Shown here piece by piece: positions 7,818-17,589 of a DNA stretch of 55,201 nt (positions within the stretch are counted from its first letter, which is position 1; every line of letters starts with the position of its first letter). Source of the DNA: Candidatus Bathycorpusculum sp. (GTDB taxonomy: Archaea; Thermoproteota; Bathyarchaeia; Bathyarchaeales; Bathycorpusculaceae); the NCBI GenBank assembly GCA_009778385.1, contig WRJX01000099.1, positions 1 through 55,201 on the forward strand, in the 5' to 3' direction. Position numbers and translations under genes: made by a program. The notes under the pieces were generated by a model, which had not been told where the DNA came from, ran no database searches, and saw nothing but the letters and a program-made list of their open reading frames with translations.

Positions 7818-10400
7818 TTACTTCTTTCTGATGATCAAGAGGCCAACAATAAGTACTACAGCAATTATAGCTACTGTTGCGACGGTGAGAGCGTATAGCA
7901 TTGTGTTGTTTGAGTTGTCGTCATTTGTTGTGTTTGGTCCTTCAGCAACGCTTAGGTATGTGGTTGCAAATGAACTGCCATATGATTCATCACCTATGAA
8001 AGTTGCTGTAATAGTGTATCGTCCTGCCATTTCTGGAGTCCATTCATCATAGCCAAAAGTGCCGCTGTAACCGTCGGATGTAATTGTAGCAATGTGAATA
8101 CTAGTGCCGTCTGGAGCAACTGCGTCTAATGACACTGGAACACCAACCAACGTCGCATTACCGTAGATGCCGCCGACTGGTGCCTGTAGATGTATCTGTT
8201 CCATTAGTGCAGCCATAGACTCTTTAGAAACACATGCAGCACCACGCTGAGCAGGAGACAAATCAAGAACAGCCCCCGTCAAAAGCGCCTTCTGACCTAA
8301 CGCCAAAGGCAACTGGGGAGCTGAAACTGTAGTTTCACTTAAGCCTATACCAAAAGTGTACATAACACCATCTTCACCAGCTAATGTCGCGTATCCATCT
8401 GCTACAACCAATGCTCCACGTCTAAGAAAGATCATACCATTCATTCCTATGGACCATATTTCTTCACCTGTAAAAGCATCGATACACACCGTTGGTTGTC
8501 CCCTATAGAAAGGTGTATCTGGTGTGTGTTCCTGACTGTATGCATATAGTTTTCCATCCACGCACAATGAACCTATGACGAATGGATAAACTGTTTGCCC
8601 GTCTCTACCGGTATATGGAGTTTCAAATGGTGGCGCTTCTTTTTCGAATTTCCAGTTGATGTTGCCTGTAGCCCAGTCGATTGCATAGATACCTGTTTGA
8701 GCAGACCAGAACAATTGACCATAAGCTGATGTAGTAGAATAGGCACCCCAACCAGGTTCATCCCACGGATAATCTAATGTTTTAGTTCGCCACACTTCGG
8801 CACCGGTCTTCAGATCAAATGCTACACATGATCCCTTAGCAGAGATTACAGCTAGTTTTCCATGATCTGCAAGATTAGCTGAATTACTAAATATTGGTTC
8901 ATCGATAGTTTTATTCCAAAGAGACACACCAGTAATCAAATTATAAGCCGTTAAAGTCATTCCAGTGTATATACCACCCTGCGATATGCCCGTTACTGTA
9001 CAACCTATACCTACATTCCAATCAATTAGGTTAGCTGTAGGTAAAGCACTTCGAGCATATGTTGTGTTACTTATAACACGATCAGCGAAGTTAGATGAAG
9101 TACCAAGTGTGGTCCAGTTGATTAGACGATATCTTTCTGCACCAGCGTCAGCACCAAGGTCCTGTATACCCAACACATAGCCATTCATGTAATAAGTTCC
9201 GCCGCTACCAGTCATTGGGGCAATCGAAAAGTTATACATTAGAAGTCCACTGTTTGGATTGTATTTTAGTAAGTATCCACCACTTATCGACATTATCACT
9301 GGACTATATGGTTTTACCACAGCTCCCTTAACTTCAGCATTTCCAGCGGTGTATTCAATAAGGTTAGGCGTTGTTTCTCCAGGATACAGGGGTCTTTCCC
9401 AGTATACTTCACCAGTCTGCATATCATAGCATTCCCAGTATGTCTGCATACTTGGACCATTGGTAGCAGGTTTTGTAACACCATGATAAACTCTTCCCAT
9501 CAAAACAAGGGATGTCGCCAACGGTTGCCAGTCAGCCGTAACTGAAGCATGTGAATCAAGACTACTCATATACACACTAGATGCACCACCAAAGTCACCG
9601 CCCATAAGGCCGGCCATTTGATATGTACGTTTCCAGACGACGTGTGCAGATGTGGGCCCTGAAACCCATGGAACAAAGCCGTATGCAGAATTATAGGTTG
9701 GATTGGTGTTAGGATAGTAATAGTCCCACATTGACGTTACATCGCTTAGACCATCTCCCCACCAAGGATAGCTTCCTAGAATCGGCCACCATTCACGATT
9801 CACTTCACTTACGGGTCTTGTCCAATAACCTGTAGGTAGAAGTGATCCAGGCCAACTAGGAACTGTATCACTTTGTACATGTATAGTTACCATTCTTGCA
9901 GTCGCCGGCTTAATTGTAACACCATCAGCATAAACGGTACCACCAGTAGTAGCAGTAGTTAATTCACCATCAATGTATCGTCCAGGAGCAAAATATTCAC
10001 CAGGATAATCAAACGTTATCGTCCAATCACCCACTTGATCAAAGACCCACGGACACCAATTAGTACCATCAGCAGGATAAGAATCCAGTTTAAATGTCGT
10101 TGATTTACCATTAGGATCTGTCACCGTTATTGTATAGTCATGGAATTGTCGATTAGCACCAGGCGCGGGTGTCATCCAAAAATTAATCAGAATCTCTTGT
10201 CCTACACCTACTGTAGAAGGTCTAGCACTAAGAAAAGCTTTTACATCCACAGTAAAGTCTTGTTGTGCGTTACTTGGCGTACTTACTGTTAGCATTGCTA
10301 CAGTAGAAGTCAGCAAAATAACTGCAATTAATAAAGAAAATGTTTTTTGTTTTACTAATTTTTTATCAAACAGTTTCTCATTTCCTCCAAATTTAAACAT
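7818..10400 (-). CDS. Exported PQQ-type beta-propeller surface protein with C-terminal anchor
   Basis: The 860-residue protein has a hydrophobic signal segment (residues about 19-43, ending 'TPSNAQQ') and an N-terminal Ig-like region ('VGVGQEILINFWMTPAPG'). PQQ-like propeller blades follow ('LITGVSLWNKTIDEP', 'LKTGAEVWRTKTLD', 'WATGNINWKFEKE', 'AFTGEEIWSIGMNG'), then a further Ig-like domain and a terminal transmembrane helix with 'LIIRKK'. It would face outward, anchored in the membrane. PQQ-like blades here are structural, so no quinoprotein activity is implied. Similar large proteins are common in uncultured Thermoproteota. It stands alone, with its promoter in the 10401-10741 gap. The ligand is unknown. 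Confidence 0.85.
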   Translation of the reverse strand: MFKFGGNEKLFDKKLVKQKTFSLLIAVILLTSTVAMLTVSTPSNAQQDFTVDVKAFLSARPSTVGVGQEILINFWMTPAPGANRQFHDYTITVTDPNGKSTTFKLDSYPADGTNWCPWVFDQVGDWTITFDYPGEYFAPGRYIDGELTTATTGGTVYADGVTIKPATARMVTIHVQSDTVPSWPGSLLPTGYWTRPVSEVNREWWPILGSYPWWGDGLSDVTSMWDYYYPNTNPTYNSAYGFVPWVSGPTSAHVVWKRTYQMAGLMGGDFGGASSVYMSSLDSHASVTADWQPLATSLVLMGRVYHGVTKPATNGPSMQTYWECYDMQTGEVYWERPLYPGETTPNLIEYTAGNAEVKGAVVKPYSPVIMSISGGYLLKYNPNSGLLMYNFSIAPMTGSGGTYYMNGYVLGIQDLGADAGAERYRLINWTTLGTSSNFADRVISNTTYARSALPTANLIDWNVGIGCTVTGISQGGIYTGMTLTAYNLITGVSLWNKTIDEPIFSNSANLADHGKLAVISAKGSCVAFDLKTGAEVWRTKTLDYPWDEPGWGAYSTTSAYGQLFWSAQTGIYAIDWATGNINWKFEKEAPPFETPYTGRDGQTVYPFVIGSLCVDGKLYAYSQEHTPDTPFYRGQPTVCIDAFTGEEIWSIGMNGMIFLRRGALVVADGYATLAGEDGVMYTFGIGLSETTVSAPQLPLALGQKALLTGAVLDLSPAQRGAACVSKESMAALMEQIHLQAPVGGIYGNATLVGVPVSLDAVAPDGTSIHIATITSDGYSGTFGYDEWTPEMAGRYTITATFIGDESYGSSFATTYLSVAEGPNTTNDDNSNNTMLYALTVATVAIIAVVLIVGLLIIRKK

Positions 10401-10741
10401 AATTTCAGAAAGTAATTGATTATTTAAAGGTTGTTAGCGGTTGCTTGCTAGCTAAGATTTCACAGTCAATATTTTAAAAAAAATACAAATTGATGTACAG
10501 ATGTTGAGTTTGGAAATAAAATAAGCACCCTAATTAAGTGAATTGACTGGTTCACCGACCGAACAACAATATCGGAAATAACTTTCAGACCAAAACTACA
10601 AATGGCATAGCGCAGCAAGCATATCCTACACAAGGGTTACCGGTGATTACACACACGGAAATTCGAATGTACATTCACACATTTAATATGTTACTGTAAA
10701 TTTTGATTTCAAGCAGTAAAAAGGGTGTTAAGTTTGGAAAT
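10401..10741. other. Intergenic region between the propeller gene and hdrA
   Basis: 341 bp without a convincing gene. It must hold the promoter of the minus-strand propeller gene. A plus-strand open frame of 50 codons ending near 10698 lacks a start codon and recognisable features. I see no tRNA, repeat or hairpin of note. Confidence 0.5.
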
Positions 10742-13162
10742 TTATGGTTTTACTTTTAGCATCCGTTCTAGTTCAGGTTTGAGTTTTTCTGTTTCTTCTT
10801 TAATTTGGGTTCCCAGCGCTTTTCTTTGTTGATCAATTTCTTTTATTAGCTCAGCGTAATGAATGCCTTCAGCAGCAGAAACGTACTCAACACGGAACCG
10901 TTCCGGACTCATGCCCAACTCTGTCAGTCTGCTTTTGAGATTATCAGTTCTTGCTTTCATTCTATGGTTTCCGTTAATGTAGTGACAGTCATAAGGCAAG
11001 TGGCATGCTCCAATCATAACCATACCTGCTCCAAGCCGTAATGCTTCAAGTATGAATTCTTTTGATACTCTACCACTACACATTACACGGATAACACGCA
11101 CACTTGCAGGATACTCACATCTACTAGTTCCCGCCAAGTCGGCACCTGCATAACTACACCAATTACAAAGAAAAGCCAAAATTTTTTCTTCCGGCTTATC
11201 TTGTAATGCAGCATGAATTTGCGCCATTATTTGAGCATCTGTAAAATGCATCTGCGTAATAGCATGAAAGGGACATTCAACAACACATATACCGCAACCA
11301 TGACAGCTGGCAGCAATTATCTTTGCCGGGTTGCCTTTTTCATGCTTTATTGCACTATAGGGGCATTTATCAACACATTTGCCACAGCTTTTGCATTTGG
11401 ATTTATCAATCACGGAGATAATGGGTTCAATTTTCCATTTTGATTTAGAAATAACTGCAGATGCTCTTGACGCTGCTCCACTGCCTTGTGAGGCACTGTA
11501 TGGAATGTCTTTTAGGCCTACGCATGCTCCAGCGTAAAAAATGCCGTCAGTTGGTGCATCTAACGGCTTTAACTTAGGATGCGCCTCCATGAAGAAGCCA
11601 TCTTGGCCTCGTGAGACATTAAGTATACGAGCTAAGTCATCTGAGCCCTTTTTAGGAACAGAAGCAGTTGCCAGAACTACCATATCAGCTTCAATCTCTA
11701 TGGGGTTGCCAAGCAGTGAATCTTCAGAGTGAACAATTAAATTGTGGTTTTTGAGGTCTTCGTCTATTCGACTTACTCTTCCACGAATAAAGTTTACGCC
11801 TCTTTCTCTTGCGCGATCATAAAACTCTTCATAACCCTTACCGGAACTACGTATGTCCATGTAAAAAACATAGACTTCCACATCTTGTTGGTACTTCTCC
11901 TTAAGCTGCACCACATGCTTTAGGGTATACATACAGCAGTAATTACTACAGTAAGGATACTTGTTTTTGTCTCGGCTACCGACACATAGGATAAAGGCTA
12001 TTTTGTGGGGTTTTTGACCGTCAGATTGACGAATAACCTTACCGCCTGTTGGTCCAGCAGCTAGAATTAGACGCTCAAATTCCATACTAGTAATTACATT
12101 GGGATATTTGCCGTAACCTAAAAGCGGCATATCATAGGGCTCATAAATGTCATATCCTGTAGACACTATAATTGCGCCAACGTCTATTTCAACGTCTTCG
12201 GGCTTTTGATCAAAATCAATAGCTTGACGCTCACCACACTTTTCAGTACATTTGTAACATTCAATACAGTAATCTCTGTTAATTGCGTAAACTAAAGGAA
12301 CGGCCTGATCAAAAGGCACTGATATGGCTTTGCGGGTACCAAGATTTAGATCCCACTCATTGGGATACTCAATGGGGCAAACATCTTTACATTCTCCGCA
12401 GCCTGTGCATTTCTCAGCAATGACGTAACGAGGGTTTTTGCGGATTTTTACTTTAAAGTTTCCAACGTAACCGTCAACTTTAACTAAATCACTGTGGGCA
12501 AAAATCGTAATATTCGGATGCCTTGCGCAGTCCACCATTTTTGGTCCCTCAATGCAAATACTGCAATCAAGGGTTGGAAAAGTTTTATCAAGCGCCGCCA
12601 TGTATCCGCCTATACTTTGAGAATTTTCCAGCAGGTACACCTTAAAATTCTGTTCAGCTAAATCTAAGGCTGCACTTATACCTGCAATTCCACCGCCTAT
12701 GATTAAAGCTTTGTTTGTTACAGGCACCTCAAGAGTTTGCAGGGGCTGCATTAAACGTACTTTTGCTACGGCCATGTTTACAGCATCTTTTGCACGCTCT
12801 GTTGCCTCTTGGGGGCTATTTTGATGACACCAAGAAGAGAATTCACGAATGTTTGCCATTTCATAAAGAAAACTGTTAAGACCCGCTTCAGCAACGGTAC
12901 GTCGGAAAGTAGGTTCATGCATTCTTGGTGAGCAGGCTGCTATAACTATACGGTTTAAGTTGTTCTGTTTTATTGCTTTTCGAATTTCTTCTTGACCAGG
13001 ATCTGAACAGGTGTAACGATTTTCTTTAACAAAAACCACATCAGGAAGAGTTTTAGCGTATTCAGCAACTGCATGAACATCTACAGTGCCAGCTATGTTT
13101 AAACCACAATGGCAAACAAAAACGCCTACACGCAGTTCCTCTAAAGCTTCTTGATCGCTCAT
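10742..13162 (-). CDS. hdrA: HdrA-MvhD fusion: FAD/[4Fe-4S] heterodisulfide reductase subunit A with hydrogenase delta subunit
   Basis: The 806-residue protein has the HdrA N-terminal cysteine region ('VGVFVCHCG', 'RYTCSDPG'), an FAD-binding Rossmann motif 'IIGGGIAGISAAL' (residues about 154-166), an insert 'CTGCGECKDVCP' with 'CIECYKCTEKC', and two more clusters 'CKSCGKCVDKCP' and 'CHGCGICVVECP'. The last ~110 residues form an MvhD-type domain ('FLCNWCSYAGAD', 'GACHLPYDCHY'). HdrA is the flavin-based electron-bifurcating subunit, and fused MvhD would feed it electrons. HdrB, HdrC and hydrogenase MvhA/G are not in the window. Its ATG overlaps the polyferredoxin stop by 4 bp, so the two are cotranslated. 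MvhD positions are cysteine with no in-frame selenocysteine codon. Confidence 0.95.
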   Translation of the reverse strand: MSDQEALEELRVGVFVCHCGLNIAGTVDVHAVAEYAKTLPDVVFVKENRYTCSDPGQEEIRKAIKQNNLNRIVIAACSPRMHEPTFRRTVAEAGLNSFLYEMANIREFSSWCHQNSPQEATERAKDAVNMAVAKVRLMQPLQTLEVPVTNKALIIGGGIAGISAALDLAEQNFKVYLLENSQSIGGYMAALDKTFPTLDCSICIEGPKMVDCARHPNITIFAHSDLVKVDGYVGNFKVKIRKNPRYVIAEKCTGCGECKDVCPIEYPNEWDLNLGTRKAISVPFDQAVPLVYAINRDYCIECYKCTEKCGERQAIDFDQKPEDVEIDVGAIIVSTGYDIYEPYDMPLLGYGKYPNVITSMEFERLILAAGPTGGKVIRQSDGQKPHKIAFILCVGSRDKNKYPYCSNYCCMYTLKHVVQLKEKYQQDVEVYVFYMDIRSSGKGYEEFYDRARERGVNFIRGRVSRIDEDLKNHNLIVHSEDSLLGNPIEIEADMVVLATASVPKKGSDDLARILNVSRGQDGFFMEAHPKLKPLDAPTDGIFYAGACVGLKDIPYSASQGSGAASRASAVISKSKWKIEPIISVIDKSKCKSCGKCVDKCPYSAIKHEKGNPAKIIAASCHGCGICVVECPFHAITQMHFTDAQIMAQIHAALQDKPEEKILAFLCNWCSYAGADLAGTSRCEYPASVRVIRVMCSGRVSKEFILEALRLGAGMVMIGACHLPYDCHYINGNHRMKARTDNLKSRLTELGMSPERFRVEYVSAAEGIHYAELIKEIDQQRKALGTQIKEETEKLKPELERMLKVKP

Positions 13163-14088
13163 CTGTTTACTTCATCCCGCAATCGTTTAATCACTATATC
13201 TCGCTTCTTTAAAGAAGCAACCGCTTTAAGCACTTTTACCTCATCCGCTTTACTTGTAAGCCGCTCCAACGCCCTATTCCATGCACCTGAACGAACATGC
13301 TCATGTGCAACTTTAACACGTCTAACTGTTAACGCCTCCTCTACTGGACAAACTATTTTGCAGGCCCCACAATAGGTACAGTAAGACTTAACAATGTCAA
13401 CCTTTCCATCTACATTAACCACCATAACACCAGATATGGGACAAACATCTACGCAATAATGACAACCAGAGAGACATTTATCAGGATCTATAGTTATGTT
13501 ACCTTCAAAAATTTTTGTAACCTTTAAAGTCTTTGGGGGACATCTGTCTTCACATATTTTACATGTTGGACAGTAATCCTTTTGGATGTCTACGTTGACT
13601 TTAATACGCCGTTTTTCTGTTGGAGAAAGCTCATTAATATTTTTTATCGGTTTTCCGTCAAACCCTATTTTAGATACTTTAATCAGTTTCAGGGGACAGG
13701 CTGCTTCACATTCAGAACAGTCTTTGGGACATTCTTTAGCGTCTAAAGTAATTATTCGGTTAATTTTTGGATAACTTTCTTTTGCTATAAGAGCCAAGTT
13801 ATGGACGCCATTTACGGTTACTTTAATTGCTCCATAAGGACAGGTTACATCACATATGCCGCAAAAATTACATTTAGCTAAGTCTATATCGACCTTTAGT
13901 TTTGACACTTTTTCGTCAGTTTTTTGCTTTTCAACGCTAACAGCCTCTTTGGGACAAGCTAAACAGCAAATTTGGCAGCCAACACAACGTTGTTTATCAA
14001 GTGTTAACTTGTAATTTTTTACCTGTAAAGCCCATTCTAACGTTAAAGCATTAGGCAAGTCTTGCTTTGAACTTTTGTATGGCATCAT
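13159..14088 (-). CDS. Polyferredoxin with six [4Fe-4S] motifs
   Basis: In 309 residues there are six CxxC/CxxxC-xxC-xxxCP motifs, at about residues 35-45, 73-83, 120-131, 173-183, 205-216 and 237-247. For example 'CVGCQICCLACP', 'CNFCGICDVTCP', 'CPTCKICEDRCP' and 'CTYCGACKIVCP'. This is enough for six clusters arranged as three two-cluster modules, plus a basic C-terminal helix. There is no signal peptide, so it is a cytoplasmic electron wire. It is the first gene of a two-gene unit with hdrA-mvhD and probably shuttles electrons to or from that protein. A TATA-like stretch (TTTATATC, near 14165 on the plus strand) lies at suitable distance upstream. Confidence 0.92.
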   Translation of the reverse strand: MMPYKSSKQDLPNALTLEWALQVKNYKLTLDKQRCVGCQICCLACPKEAVSVEKQKTDEKVSKLKVDIDLAKCNFCGICDVTCPYGAIKVTVNGVHNLALIAKESYPKINRIITLDAKECPKDCSECEAACPLKLIKVSKIGFDGKPIKNINELSPTEKRRIKVNVDIQKDYCPTCKICEDRCPPKTLKVTKIFEGNITIDPDKCLSGCHYCVDVCPISGVMVVNVDGKVDIVKSYCTYCGACKIVCPVEEALTVRRVKVAHEHVRSGAWNRALERLTSKADEVKVLKAVASLKKRDIVIKRLRDEVNR

Positions 14089-14506
14089 TTTACCCCCAAA
14101 GAATCTTGACTTCTTTTAAGCCCAACAGTTCTATGACGTTTTATTGGATAGACTTTTGATATAAATATTGCCTGATAAAAACACAAGCTCAAACATGAAA
14201 CTTCAAACAAAAAAACATTTTAAAAAGGATTAAAGAAATAAAACAAAAAATATTAGTAATATAATCATATTCAACAATGTCACTTCGCTTAAACATCCAA
14301 CAGACATATCACAAAACCCACGTTTACCATTTTAAATCAACCAGTTTCAATTCAACTTACACCACATCCACACTCAACTTTGATAGAATCAACTCCCCAG
14401 ATACAGTTGCACTAAGGCTTTATAAAAGACATATCAACAGAATAAACACGTTAACAGAAGCGTCTGCAGATGACAATTGATAGTTGATGATGCCGATGCT
14501 AAGCAG
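14089..14506. other. Intergenic region upstream of the polyferredoxin gene
   Basis: About 420 bp. The side next to 14088 holds the polyferredoxin promoter. The plus strand from 14277 to 14480 is open for 67 codons but is A/C-rich, Thr/Ser/His/Asn-rich and without domain signature or ribosome-binding site. I treat it as a chance frame. Nothing else stands out. Confidence 0.5.
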
Positions 14507-15070
14507 TTAAACTTCCGCAATGGCAATGTAGCATTTTAAGTTGGAATCATCTACAAACTCAAGCAATCTCATATGGGCAACCTCAAACAGATCCAAAAAC
14601 GCGGTTAATTCAAAAGCTTTCTTCAACCCTGTAACCACAAGTTTACCACCTGCTCTAGTTTGCCGTTTAAACTCAAGCAGCGACTTCTTTTGATCAGGCA
14701 TATTCTGAAGCATCGTAAAAGAAAAAACAACATCAAAAACGACGTTTTTAAAGGGCAAATGATCAGCATCTGCCTGAACGATATGCACATTACAGAGTGA
14801 TTTAGCATGAGCTTTAGCTTTAAGCAACAATTTATGAGAAATGTCAATACCTACAACCGATTGAACTTTACACGCCACATGAGAAAAGAAGAGCCCACTA
14901 CCACAACCAACATCTAAAACGACATCATTAAAGGACGATTCTAATACGCTTTTGACTGCCTTATACTTCGCCGCCTGCTCTTGAGCATATTGCTCATCAT
15001 AACTCTCTGAGGTAATATTATAACGGCTTGCTACCGAACGTTTTTTACTCCAACTACTCAAATGGTTCAC
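14507..15070 (-). CDS. Class I SAM-dependent methyltransferase (Methyltransf_11 type)
   Basis: The 187-residue protein shows motif I 'VVLDVGCGSGLFFSH' near residue 51, the acidic end of strand 2 in 'VVGIDISHKLL', 'VQADADHLPFKN' (motif III region) and 'VFSFTMLQNMPD' (post-II), followed by 'TRAGGKLVVTGLK'. These identify a SAM-binding Rossmann methyltransferase of the ubiE/Methyltransf_11 type. The substrate cannot be told. The start reads MNHLSSWSKKRSVASRYN. It is monocistronic and divergent from nothing recognisable; the 15071-15294 interval before it has no supported gene. Confidence 0.85.
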   Translation of the reverse strand: MNHLSSWSKKRSVASRYNITSESYDEQYAQEQAAKYKAVKSVLESSFNDVVLDVGCGSGLFFSHVACKVQSVVGIDISHKLLLKAKAHAKSLCNVHIVQADADHLPFKNVVFDVVFSFTMLQNMPDQKKSLLEFKRQTRAGGKLVVTGLKKAFELTAFLDLFEVAHMRLLEFVDDSNLKCYIAIAEV

Positions 15071-15294
15071 TAAACAAATTTTGCAACATATGGACTTAAC
15101 TGTTTTGGAAGATAACTTGCTTTCTTTACCACTTCAAACTAGCTATCATTTCCCAAAATTACTTCCGCAACGAAGACTTGTTATTGGTTTCAGGTTATTC
15201 ACTAGGCCATATTTTGCAATTAGTCTCAACTTAAATTCCGTGTTAGAGATCAAAAAAGAATAATTTAGGGAAATTAAGGTAAGTGCTGTAAATA

Positions 15295-15960
15295 TTAGAA
15301 TTGCTTTCTGTTAAATGATATGACAGCTACCGCAAGCAATAGGAGCGTTACTATACCTGATAATCCAATGGTAAAAACAGCCGCATCTGCTACCTCAAGC
15401 ATGTTTGGAATCAACGGAATTACCGACAGACTATTTCCACCATAAATAACTAAAATTGCTCCCACAATAATTGACGGTGAAACAAGACCTATAAGCACAC
15501 CTGCCGAGCAAGACACCGCAATCATCGATAGACTTATCGCCAAAGATTCCCCTGCACTACTGAGCACAGCATGGGAAATCGTCCCTGTCGTCACCCAATC
15601 AGAAACCATACCAAAAGATATGGCTATAAGCGAAGCCACTGCAACACATGAATAGACCGCAAGAAACTTTGCTAACATAATCTCATACCGCTTTACGGGT
15701 CGAATCAAAAACAACTCATAGACATGTCGACTTTTTTCATTAATTATAGAAACCGAGAGCATAACAGCTGAAAGCGTTCCGCCAATACTGGAAACTATCA
15801 AAGCAGAGAGCCATGTGAAAGGAATCGTTTGATCAGTACTCGTGTTTTGTAGAAAATGAAATATGATCACCAAAACTGGTAAACCAATCCATAAGAAAGC
15901 CATGATTTTAGATTTAAAAAACCCTCTTAATTCGTCTTTATAGAGGTTGAATAAATTCAT
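15295..15960 (-). CDS. ABC-2 type transporter permease
   Basis: This 221-residue protein has about six transmembrane segments: near residues 18-35, 48-70, 98-120, 128-160, 160-180 and 190-215. The cytoplasmic 'INEKSRHVYELFLIRPVKRYEIML' region is typical of ABC-2/NatB-like permeases. Its ATG overlaps the stop of the upstream ATPase gene by 4 bp, so the pair is translated together. It would act in the membrane as an export or efflux channel. Substrate unknown. Confidence 0.88.
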   Translation of the reverse strand: MNLFNLYKDELRGFFKSKIMAFLWIGLPVLVIIFHFLQNTSTDQTIPFTWLSALIVSSIGGTLSAVMLSVSIINEKSRHVYELFLIRPVKRYEIMLAKFLAVYSCVAVASLIAISFGMVSDWVTTGTISHAVLSSAGESLAISLSMIAVSCSAGVLIGLVSPSIIVGAILVIYGGNSLSVIPLIPNMLEVADAAVFTIGLSGIVTLLLLAVAVISFNRKQF

Positions 15961-16913
15961 TGAGCCTGACCTCCTTGAATATAATTTATATAAATTTCAT
16001 CAATAGATGGCGACAACAGTGATATGCCCCTAATGTTCATGCCTAAGTCTATTATGACTTTACCAATACGGTTTATAGCATCGTCAGGGTCAACTTCAGA
16101 CTGAAGGGTAAGGATAATTTTACCAGGATTCGTTTGTTCAATTGATTGGACACCTTTTATTTTGCCTAATTCTTGCCATCGGTTGCTTGGGGTTGATAGC
16201 AGCACTTCAACGGTTTTAGGGGCAGAAAGGCCTTGTTTTAATTGGTTTAGAGAACCAAATTGTAAAAGTTTTCCATGATTTAGAATCCCGATTACGTCTG
16301 CTACGTCTTGTACATCACTTAAGATGTGGGATGAAAAAAGAATTGTTGTGCCTTTGTTGGAAAGTTTTTTGACAATTTCTTTGAACGTTTGACGACTTAA
16401 TGGATCTAGTCCGTTTAAAGGCTCATCTAATATCAAAAGTTTTGGACCGTGAAGTAATGCTTGAGCTAGCCCCACTTTTTGTGTCATTCCACCTGATAGT
16501 TTTGAAATTTTTTTGTCACAGACTGTAGTTAGATCTAATAAGTCAAGAACTTCTGGAACTCGTTTTTCAACTTCTTGATCATCGAGACCTGAGAGTTTTC
16601 CAAATATTTTCAACGAGTCTTTAACTGTTCGCCATTCTTGAAATGCTACATTCTGTGGAAGATAACCCAGTAATTTGTGAATTTCATTTCTTTGATTAGG
16701 CATTTTGTGGCTGCCGATTTTGACTTCTCCATGAAAATCGCTTATTAGTCCCACGAGAATTTTCATGGTAGTTGTCTTTCCTGCACCATTTGGACCAATG
16801 TAGCCAAACACCTCGCCTTCTTTTATATCAAGCGAGACATTGTGTAAAGCATACAAATCATGGTATTTTTTAGTCACGTTTTGCATACTCACAAAAACAT
16901 TGCCACTCTTCAT
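15957..16913 (-). CDS. ABC transporter ATP-binding protein (export type)
   Basis: The ATPase has Walker A 'GYIGPNGAGKTTT', signature 'LSGGMTQKVGLAQAL', Walker B 'LLILDEPLNGLDP' and switch 'ILFSSHILSD'. After the nucleotide-binding domain comes the ~90-residue C-terminal extension common in DrrA/CcmA/NatA-type exporters. I chose the ATG at 16913 (MKSGNVFVSMQNV); an in-frame start at 16946 would add 11 residues. It is coupled to the permease at 15295-15960 by a 4-bp overlap. No substrate hint is available from neighbours. Confidence 0.92.
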   Translation of the reverse strand: MKSGNVFVSMQNVTKKYHDLYALHNVSLDIKEGEVFGYIGPNGAGKTTTMKILVGLISDFHGEVKIGSHKMPNQRNEIHKLLGYLPQNVAFQEWRTVKDSLKIFGKLSGLDDQEVEKRVPEVLDLLDLTTVCDKKISKLSGGMTQKVGLAQALLHGPKLLILDEPLNGLDPLSRQTFKEIVKKLSNKGTTILFSSHILSDVQDVADVIGILNHGKLLQFGSLNQLKQGLSAPKTVEVLLSTPSNRWQELGKIKGVQSIEQTNPGKIILTLQSEVDPDDAINRIGKVIIDLGMNIRGISLLSPSIDEIYINYIQGGQAQ

Positions 16914-17086
16914 CGATACCCCACTCTTACGGTTTTTAAATACCAAGCAGGCATTTTTAAGTTTTCGCTTATTGAAGTTAATTTATCATATCCCAAAATT
17001 ATTTCGCTATTTCCAATTAAGGGAAGATTGAGAGGTAAAGTGCGCTAGTTAAAAATACCAAAGTAGAGCCTAAGACCCAATATTTT

Positions 17087-17293
17087 TTACCTACGCCAAC
17101 TGATTATTACCTTCAGGTTTTTTGCGGATTTTGTAGTAAGCACCAGTTTTATCAATCCCGCACAAAAACTGTCCATATCAACCTTTTCACCATCATTGCT
17201 GGAAAGATCAATTTCTTTTTCCACATTACCCTGAGACATTTTCAAAACCAGACTGCCAGATTCACAATTTCCTTTAACATAAAAAGCAGACAA
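17087..17293 (-). pseudogene. Orphan C-terminal domain remnant (68 aa, TTG start or none)
   Basis: The frame encodes 'YVKGNCESGSLVLKMSQG', 'EKVDMDSFCAGLIKLVLT' and 'SAKNLKVIISW', a beta-rich pattern that looks like the end of a larger exported beta-sandwich protein. No signal peptide or upstream domain is present in frame; a TGA stop lies five codons before the TTG. The rest of the 16914-17589 interval has no supported gene. I read it as a relic or an undetected fragment. Confidence 0.4.
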
Positions 17294-17589
17294 ATCCTCG
17301 GTTGCTCAATTTGACTGTGTTCGTTAACGTCGCGTATGCCGCTGCTATGTAGTTCACAGTCCACTGACGGTTCCAGTACCAGTCTGACCAAGGCAATGTT
17401 ATGTGGAGATGAATTATGATTTAATATTTTCGGCAATTATGAATGAATAATGAAGATCGAATACAAAATATGGCGACAAATAATCTGCTCAGCAAGTTAT
17501 CACACCAGTCATCTACTCATTGGTAAAAACGAAATTTTTTCAAAAATTTTTATGTACCGGTCGCTTGTCTACTACAGGCGAACATTATA

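Noticed and set aside
14277-14480. 67-codon plus-strand frame with A/C bias
   Set aside because: Thr/Ser/His/Asn-rich product without motif; ends in ordinary intergenic sequence. Could be revisited if conserved in relatives.
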